This document shows positions 58,403 to 64,000 of a stretch of DNA of 64,000 bases, piece after piece. Positions within the stretch are counted from its first letter, which is position 1. The number at the start of each line of letters is the position of its first letter. The stretch is from NCBI GenBank assembly GCA_050261515.1, contig JBLNDJ010000007.1, forward strand, positions 115,055 through 179,054, in the 5' to 3' direction. The notes under the pieces are model-generated. The model was not told the DNA's origin. It saw only the letters and a program-made list of their open reading frames with translations, and ran no database searches. Both the position numbers and the translations under genes were made by a program. The DNA is from JBLNDJ01 sp050261515 (lineage in GTDB: Bacteria > Acidobacteriota > Terriglobia > Bryobacterales > Bryobacteraceae).

Positions 58403-59013
58403 ACCCAAACCTTCTCCACCGGCACGCCCTTCCTGCACAACTCACACGACGCAGCATCGGTGTAATACATTGCATCGAGCTTCGCCAGGTGATAGAGCGG
58501 AAGCGGGCTGAAATCGGGTGTTTTCGGCGTCGGCTGGTAAATGATCACCGCCATCCCAACCACCTTCGCGCCGTTCGACTCGATCAGATTCTTCAACTCG
58601 CCGAGCTTGCGGCCCGTGCGCAGAATGTCGTCCACCAGCACGACCTGTTCGCCCTTCACCTGCTCGAGATACTGGCGAAAGCGCATCTTGCCGTCGGCTT
58701 CGTCCGGCTCGGCCCAGTACACCTGGTGCGCGCGCAGCGCCTCGACCACTCCATAGGCCACCGGCAGCCCCCCCGTAGCCGGAGCGACGATCGACAGCTC
58801 GGGAATAATCGCCCGGATTTCCTGGTTCGCCCGCAGCAACCGGCTCAGGCCGACGCTCAGCACCTTGGCGTGCTGGTAGTAGCGCATCGCCAGCGCCACT
58901 TGCAGGTACTCGTTCGAATGCAGGCCGTTCGGATATTCGAAATGCCCCGTGCGCAGCGCGCCGGTCTTCCTCAGCAGGTCCACAACTTCGTCTTGTGTCG
59001 GTACGATGTGCAT
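58399..59013 (-). CDS. pyrE: Orotate phosphoribosyltransferase
   Basis: Makes orotidine-5'-phosphate from orotate and PRPP in UMP synthesis. The 204-residue protein has the type I PRTase PRPP loop VVLVDDILRTGRKLGEL near residue 125, and orotate-site features GHFEYPNGLHSNEYLQ and IVAPATGGLPVAYGV. The ATG follows AAGGAGCTTACTAA, giving a clear SD. It starts at the base next to the stop of the glycosylphosphotransferase gene and is coupled to the ceramidase-like gene. Confidence 0.94.
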   Translation of the reverse strand: MHIVPTQDEVVDLLRKTGALRTGHFEYPNGLHSNEYLQVALAMRYYQHAKVLSVGLSRLLRANQEIRAIIPELSIVAPATGGLPVAYGVVEALRAHQVYWAEPDEADGKMRFRQYLEQVKGEQVVLVDDILRTGRKLGELKNLIESNGAKVVGMAVIIYQPTPKTPDFSPLPLYHLAKLDAMYYTDAASCELCRKGVPVEKVWV

Positions 59014-60462
59014 TTAGTAAGCTCCTTTTCCGGTTAGCACTCGAGGAATCGTGAGCATGAGAATTTTCCAGTCGAGAGCGAGCGACCAGTTATCGATGTA
59101 GCGCATATCCGTCTTCATCCACGTATCGAAGTCGAGTTGATCGCGGCCTTCGACAGCCCACAGGCAGGTCAGGCCGGGGCGCATTCGCAGCCTGCGGCGC
59201 TGCCAGGCTTTGTAATGGTCCACCTCGCAGGGCACCGCCGGACGCGGGCCCACCAGCGACATATCGCCCTTGAGCACGTTCCACAACTGCGGCCACTCAT
59301 CCACGGAGAATTTCCGCAAATACCGGCCGATCGGTGTCAGGCGGGGGTCGTCGGGAATCTTGAACGCAGTCGATTTCTGATTCAGATGTTCGAGCGACGG
59401 CTTCAACTCCTCGGCGTTTTCACACATTGAGCGGAATTTGTAGAGCGTGAAGCGGCGGCCGTTGAGCCCGCAGCGGATCTGCTTGAAGATCGCCGGCCCG
59501 GGCGACGTGAGCCGGATCAGCACTGCGATCACCGCCATGAATGGAGCCAGCAGCACGAGCGCCGCCGCCGCCAGCACCACATCCAAGGTCCGCTTGAGGG
59601 ACAGCCGGATCTCATCGTGCGGCGCGGCGGCGAAGGTCAGCAGCGGCAGCGGGCCGAGGCGGTCCAGGTACATCTCGCTGTTGACGTGCGGGAAAAAGTC
59701 GAGCGCCACGCGCGTGCGCACGCCTTCTTCATCGCAGAACACCAGGATGTCTTCGAGCCCGGCGAGGTTGGCGCTTTCGACCGCGAACAGCACCTCATCG
59801 ATGACGCGTTTGCGCAGCAGCGTTCGCAGTTCGGCGAGCGGCGTCACTTCGTATTCGTGCCTGAGGCGCATGCGGCTCGGAGCGGTGGCCGGATCTTCAG
59901 CCAGGAATCCGATCAGGCGGATTCCGTATTTGGCGGATTGCTCGAGCGCCTCGCCGAGGCGCCGTGCGCTGTCGCCCGTTCCCACCACCATCACGAAGTG
60001 CTGGCCTCCGAACTCGCGCCGTATGAATCCAACCAGGTTGCCCGCCGAAAGCCGAAAGGCGCACAACAGCAGCCAGCTATAGACGCCGAACAGGGCCAGG
60101 AACGAGCGGCTTAGTTCGTGCTCGAGCCGCACGAGGTACTGAAGCAGTACGACCGCCGCGAGCCCGAAAATCGATTGGCGGAAGCTATCGCGCAGGATCA
60201 CCCGCGGATCGCCCGCGTCGAGCTTCTCGTAGACTTTGAGCCACAGCCCGAGTGCGACCCAGGTCAGCATCGAAAATCCGAGCAGGAGCGCTTTGACTTG
60301 CAGGTTCAGGTAAAACGTGCGCTCGAGAGGGAGCCACATCCGGCTCTGGTAAGCGGCCTCGAAAGCGAGGGCGGTCAGGACGACGTCGGATAAGCCGAAC
60401 AGCAGCCGTGCCTTACGATGATGTCCGCTGAACATCCGAAAAAGAGAATAGCACGCACGCAT
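59014..60462 (-). CDS. Undecaprenyl-phosphate glycosylphosphotransferase (polyprenyl glycosylphosphotransferase, WcaJ/WbaP type)
   Basis: 482 residues. Five N-terminal helices occupy roughly residues 10-150, then a Rossmann-like CoA-binding domain with VVGTGDSARRLGEALEQS near residue 157, and the C-terminal bacterial sugar-transferase domain (SLKRTLDVVLAAAALVLLAPF, YKFRSMCENAEEL, RKFSVDEWPQLWNVLKGDMS, VGPRPAVPCEVDHY). It transfers a sugar-1-phosphate to undecaprenyl phosphate, starting an exopolysaccharide or O-antigen repeat. An alternative start is ATG at 60435. Confidence 0.93.
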   Translation of the reverse strand: MRACYSLFRMFSGHHRKARLLFGLSDVVLTALAFEAAYQSRMWLPLERTFYLNLQVKALLLGFSMLTWVALGLWLKVYEKLDAGDPRVILRDSFRQSIFGLAAVVLLQYLVRLEHELSRSFLALFGVYSWLLLCAFRLSAGNLVGFIRREFGGQHFVMVVGTGDSARRLGEALEQSAKYGIRLIGFLAEDPATAPSRMRLRHEYEVTPLAELRTLLRKRVIDEVLFAVESANLAGLEDILVFCDEEGVRTRVALDFFPHVNSEMYLDRLGPLPLLTFAAAPHDEIRLSLKRTLDVVLAAAALVLLAPFMAVIAVLIRLTSPGPAIFKQIRCGLNGRRFTLYKFRSMCENAEELKPSLEHLNQKSTAFKIPDDPRLTPIGRYLRKFSVDEWPQLWNVLKGDMSLVGPRPAVPCEVDHYKAWQRRRLRMRPGLTCLWAVEGRDQLDFDTWMKTDMRYIDNWSLALDWKILMLTIPRVLTGKGAY

Positions 60463-60526
60463 TCAAACGGCGGGCTTTAGCCCCAGCCGATGGCTGACGG
60501 CCATTCTCCTATGCCACACTTGCAAC
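60463..60526. other. Divergent spacer with a short hairpin
   Basis: This 64-bp stretch contains GGGCTTTAGCCC and GCCGATGGC palindromic units. Similar units occur in GC-rich intergenic DNA. No promoter could be defined. Confidence 0.4.
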
Positions 60527-61162
60527 GTGCTCCTCCGCCTTTTCGCCGCGCTCAGCCGCCGGTTCCGCGCGAGGCGTATGGAAGATTGCGTTCGTCTGCT
60601 TCGAATCGGGGCGGATACCCGCGTGCTCGACGTCGGGGGCACCCCCGATATCTGGCGCCTTGCGCCGGCGATGCCGCGGCTCGTCGTCCTGAATCATCCG
60701 AGGGCTGGCCAGGAGGCGCGCGGCGGCGCTCCCGTCGTGTTCGGCGATGGCCTGGCTCTCCCTTTCGCGGACCAGTCCTTCGAAGTCGTGTTCAGCAATT
60801 CCGTGATCGAGCACGTAGGAGACGCGGAAAGCCAGGCGCGGTTCGCTTCCGAGATACAGCGGGTCGGAAAGGCATATTGGGTCCAGACCCCCAACCGCTA
60901 TTTCTTCGCCGAGCAGCACCTGTGGATGCCGCTCGTCCATTGGCTGCCGAAACGATGGCAAGCTGCGCTCGTCAGGCGCCTGGCCCCGTGGGAATGGATC
61001 ATGCGGCCCGCGCCGGTCGAGCGCGAGTTCTACTTGATGCACTACCTGGCGGACATCCGCCTGCTCGGCCGCGCCGAGTTGCAGCGCCTGTTCCCGGACG
61101 CCCGCATCCGCAGGGAACGCTTCCTGGGGTGGACGAAGTCGCTCATTGCCGTGCGGCGATAG
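60527..61162 (+). CDS. Class I SAM-dependent methyltransferase
   Basis: 211 residues from GTG 60527; no SD or -10 was recognised. Motif I reads VLDVGGTPDIWRLAP near residue 43, motif II-type GDGLALPFADQSFEVVFSNSVIEHV near residue 90, which place it among Methyltransf_11-like enzymes. The C-terminus includes RFLGWTKSLIAVRR. The acceptor is unknown. The 3' end overlaps the convergent META/MliC gene by 20 bp. Confidence 0.85.
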   Translation: MLLRLFAALSRRFRARRMEDCVRLLRIGADTRVLDVGGTPDIWRLAPAMPRLVVLNHPRAGQEARGGAPVVFGDGLALPFADQSFEVVFSNSVIEHVGDAESQARFASEIQRVGKAYWVQTPNRYFFAEQHLWMPLVHWLPKRWQAALVRRLAPWEWIMRPAPVEREFYLMHYLADIRLLGRAELQRLFPDARIRRERFLGWTKSLIAVRR

Positions 61163-61835
61163 GCTTGCACTTCAACTCGGCGCCCTCCCAGGTCACCGTA
61201 GCTTCGCCGTGCGCTTCCCAGAACGTGACGTCGTGGCCCTCGTATTTCGCTCCCGATGCGGCGATCACCTGGAATGCCGGGCGCGTCTGCCCGCCGCGTT
61301 CTATCAGCGCCAACTCGGGCGTGGTGTGGTAGAAAGTCGCCGTCAGAATGCTTCTGGCGCCGTCTTCCCCGGCGCAGTCGAACTGCACCGGCCCCTTCGA
61401 TTCGACCTGCTGGATCCGCGCCGGCGCGCTCTCCGGCTCGTATTCGTACGTGCCGCCGTCGGCCACCAGCGACAGGAACAGATGGCCGTCTTTGATTGTG
61501 TAGGAGCGGATCAGGCCCCAGTCGCGCGCGATGCGGTCGTGCATCGATCCGGGCAGGCAGGCCGCGCGTGTGAGCGCCAGCGGTCCGAGCTGGAGTTGGT
61601 TGGGCGCTTCGGACTTCCAGGTTCCCGTGCCGCGGTTGCAGTCGATACGCACGCTCACGCGGCCCCCCGGGTTGAATGCGACGGTGTAGTTTGCCGGGTT
61701 GTTGGGCGTCACCGTCGTTCCGTCGCCGCCCTGGAATTTCACCAGCCGCCAGGAGGTGCCGGTGAGATCGGTTTGGGCGCGCGCGCCGGAGGCCAGCGCC
61801 AAAACGCCAGCCAGCAGGGTGATCAGACAACGCAT
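61143..61835 (-). CDS. Secreted META-domain/MliC-domain protein
   Basis: 230 residues with signal peptide MRCLITLLAGVLALASGARA. Residues ~22-135 resemble a META/HslJ domain (LTGTSWRLVKFQGGDGTTV). Residues ~145-230 look like MliC, the C-type lysozyme inhibitor (PVQFDCAGEDGARSILTATF, ASGAKYEGHDVTFWEAHGEA) with the conserved Cys pair at the domain ends. The fusion suggests a periplasmic or surface protein protecting the cell wall. It ends 24 bp upstream of the aminotransferase gene's stop, in the same direction. Confidence 0.72.
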   Translation of the reverse strand: MRCLITLLAGVLALASGARAQTDLTGTSWRLVKFQGGDGTTVTPNNPANYTVAFNPGGRVSVRIDCNRGTGTWKSEAPNQLQLGPLALTRAACLPGSMHDRIARDWGLIRSYTIKDGHLFLSLVADGGTYEYEPESAPARIQQVESKGPVQFDCAGEDGARSILTATFYHTTPELALIERGGQTRPAFQVIAASGAKYEGHDVTFWEAHGEATVTWEGAELKCKPIAARQ

Positions 61836-61858
61836 GCTGCCCCCCTTTACTGCCCGAA

Positions 61859-63043
61859 TTATACCTTCAGTACCTTTCCTATGGCGCGCGTAGCCTGGCG
61901 GATCCGGTGCTCGTTTTCGACCAGCGAGAAGCGGACGAAGCCTTCGCCGAGCGGGCCGAAACCAGTGCCCGGGGAGACGGCTACCAGGGCTTGTTCGAGC
62001 AGGAGCTTCGAGAATTCAAGCGCGCCGAGTGCGCGGAACTGCTCCGGGATCGGAGCCCAGAGGAACATCGAGCCGCGCGGCGGGGCCACGGGCCACCCGG
62101 CCCGCTTCAAACCATCCACCAGCACGTCCCGCCGCTTCTTGTAGACGGCGCAGATCTTTTTGGTGTCTTCCTCGCACTCGCGCAGCGCCACGATCGAGGC
62201 GATCTGGAGCGGCTGGAAGGCGCCATAGTCGAGGTAGCTCTTGATCCGGGCCAGCGCGGCGATCATTCTGGCGTTCCCCAGGCAGAAACCGATGCGCCAG
62301 CCCGCCATGTTGTAGCTTTTCGACATTGAGAAGATCTCGACCCCGATGTCTTTGGCGCCTTCGACCTGGAGCAGGCTGGGCGGCTTGTAGCCGTCGAAGC
62401 CGAGATCGGCGTAGGCGAAGTCGTGGACGATCATAGCGCCGTTTTTGTGCGCCAAACGTACCAATTCGGTGAAGAAATCGAGCTCTACGCACACCGTCGT
62501 AGGGTTGTGCGGAAACGACACTAAAATGAGCTTAGGCTTCTGAATTGCGGTGCGAAACAGGTCCTCCAGGCGGTTTAGGAACTCCGCGGGATCCGAGATC
62601 GGCAGTGCGCAGGACTGCCCTTCCGCCATCAAAACTCCGTACTGGTGAATAGGATAGGCCGGGTTCGGCGACACCACCGGGTCGCCCGGCCCGATCACCG
62701 CAAACAGCAGGTGCGCCAGCGCGTCCTTCGCCCCCATCGTCGCGATGACTTCCTGATGGGGGTCCACCTCCACGCCGTAGTTGGTCTTGTATCGCTTGGC
62801 GATCTCCTCGCGGAGCCGGGGTATGCCTCGGGAGAGGGAATAGCGGTGGTTTCGGGGGTCCTGGGCAGCCTCAACGAGCTTCTTAACGACGACGGCGGGC
62901 GTTGCGCCGTCCGGGTTGCCCATTCCCATGTCCACGACGTCGAATTGCTGGGCCCGGAGCTCGGCCTTGCGTTCGTTGACGGCCGCGAACACGTAAGGAG
63001 GCAGTTTGCTGATCCGGTAGAACTCGTTACGGCTGTCGCTCAT
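61859..63043 (-). CDS. AlaC-type aminotransferase (class I/II PLP enzyme)
   Basis: 394 residues of fold type I. Features: GNPDGATPAVV, YSLSRGIPRLREEIAKRY, SPNPAYPIHQYG, FPHNPTTVCVEL, and the PLP lysine in SMSKSYNMAGWRIGF near residue 240. The AlaC/YfdZ group of glutamate-pyruvate aminotransferases shares this order and KLPPYVFAAVNERK at the N-terminus. It could also act on LL-diaminopimelate or N-succinyl-DAP-type substrates, which would matter for the lysine pathway here, but this is unproven. TAGAAT lies 9 nt before the ATG. Confidence 0.88.
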   Translation of the reverse strand: MSDSRNEFYRISKLPPYVFAAVNERKAELRAQQFDVVDMGMGNPDGATPAVVVKKLVEAAQDPRNHRYSLSRGIPRLREEIAKRYKTNYGVEVDPHQEVIATMGAKDALAHLLFAVIGPGDPVVSPNPAYPIHQYGVLMAEGQSCALPISDPAEFLNRLEDLFRTAIQKPKLILVSFPHNPTTVCVELDFFTELVRLAHKNGAMIVHDFAYADLGFDGYKPPSLLQVEGAKDIGVEIFSMSKSYNMAGWRIGFCLGNARMIAALARIKSYLDYGAFQPLQIASIVALRECEEDTKKICAVYKKRRDVLVDGLKRAGWPVAPPRGSMFLWAPIPEQFRALGALEFSKLLLEQALVAVSPGTGFGPLGEGFVRFSLVENEHRIRQATRAIGKVLKV

Positions 63044-63617
63044 ATTTCATCTATTCTACGCATGGGGCGGGCGGTTCTGGCGGCCGGGTGGCGGTGTCGC
63101 TTGCAAGTCATTGAAATTGCTTGGGATGATCTTTTGTCAAAAAAAGCATCGGCGAATGTTGCATCCCCGGGACCCGTCTGATATTCTTAGAAACGCAGCA
63201 GGACAGCGACGAGCGACTGAGACCGGCGAGGCCGGTGCTTGCAGAAGCGGGAAAAAGCTGTCAAGCTGTGAAAGTTGGCCGCTGGTTCCGGTAGCACCCC
63301 TCGGCACTTGCACAGAGCGGTCGAGTGTGCTAAAGTGGACAAACGGCAGTAAAGCCTGATGCGAGAAATCGCGTCGGGAGGCAGTAAGCCTTCCAAAAGC
63401 TCTTAATTTTAATCGCTATTTTTCGGCCGTATTCGTCTCCGCTGAAAAGGCAGAGCGCGGCGAAGTGCGGTCAATACGAGTTTTGAGGCCAGCAGCGGCA
63501 CGGACTTCTTCGGATCTCCGGTGTGGCTGTCTAGATCATTGACAATCTGGTTGGACGCAAAGCATAGACCTTCGTTGAGTTCGAGTTTTGCCAAGGCGAT
63601 AACTTGTCTCAAACAGA
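63044..63617 (+). other. rRNA operon leader and promoter region
   Basis: No protein gene is seen. TTGCAT (63159-63164), a 17-nt spacer and TATTCT (63182-63187) form a candidate upstream promoter. TTGACA (63539-63544) with CATAGA (63563-63568, 18-nt spacer) is a candidate proximal promoter for the rRNA operon. Between them, a 10-bp helix of CCTGATGCGA and TCGCGTCGGG, capped by GAAA, spans 63355-63378. It is flanked by two copies of GGCAGTAA(A)GCC. Confidence 0.5.

Positions 63618-64000
<383 letters not shown>

Noticed and set aside
63185..63420. c-di-GMP riboswitch, RNase P RNA, SRP RNA or tRNA in the rRNA leader
   Set aside because: The conserved motifs of each were looked for and are not present; only a GNRA hairpin and short repeats remain.

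Overview
The window is a GC-rich chromosomal segment from a free-living heterotroph, most likely an Acidobacteriota of the Solibacter/Bryobacter type. This rests on several things: the first ~380 nt of a 16S rRNA gene at the right edge, which reads as acidobacterial by eye (not computed); four CRTAC1-type FG-GAP/ASPIC-UnbV propeller proteins within 14 kb; secreted proteins with long signal peptides; and many genes without Shine-Dalgarno sequences that start exactly where transcription from a TANNNT -10 box would begin. No prophage, integrase, CRISPR array, tRNA gene or complete insertion sequence was seen.

Layout. 1-5357: a FecR-domain protein followed by two ATPase/permease pairs of an ABC-2 exporter, all overlapping. 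5338-17166: a sugar porter, an MPN-like/TonB fusion, a ZIP metal transporter, MgtC, a 7Fe ferredoxin, a secreted hydrolase, GalU, a sugar isomerase-like protein, a TlpA-like thioredoxin and the GTPase Der. 17167-19061: an NCS1 permease with a DUF302 protein. 19289-25501: a lysine-biosynthesis operon (dapE-like, asd, lysC, dapB, dapA, dapD) behind a promoter and a well-formed lysine riboswitch. 25470-30380: a minus-strand glycosylation cluster. 30430-34233: a DUF4188 protein, a Cys/Met-metabolism PLP enzyme, cysS, a 30-codon membrane ORF and a half-length AI-2E-type permease.

34377-49102 is rich in secreted beta-propellers. A 1075-residue TPR/FG-GAP/ASPIC protein and a CRTAC1 protein are followed by an operon encoding a propeller with one heme motif, a second CRTAC1 protein and a YVTN-propeller diheme cytochrome. 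Next come a DAHP synthase with its own candidate promoter and operator, and a minus-strand operon in which a NarX/NarL-like two-component pair is translationally coupled to a CRTAC1 protein and a glycoside hydrolase. 51179-57040 holds a sensor-type propeller, a RidA protein, a double periplasmic-binding protein, two secreted proteins of unknown function and a metallo-beta-lactamase-fold hydrolase. 57062-63043 holds a ceramidase-like protein, pyrE, a polyprenyl glycosylphosphotransferase, a methyltransferase, a META/MliC protein and an AlaC-type aminotransferase. The rRNA operon begins at about 63618 behind a long leader.

The clearest regulatory discovery is the lysine riboswitch in front of the DAP operon. 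The most promising unexplained items are the leaderless-start pattern, the MPN/TonB fusion, the propeller/cytochrome cluster and its dedicated two-component operon, and two families of short intergenic inverted repeats.
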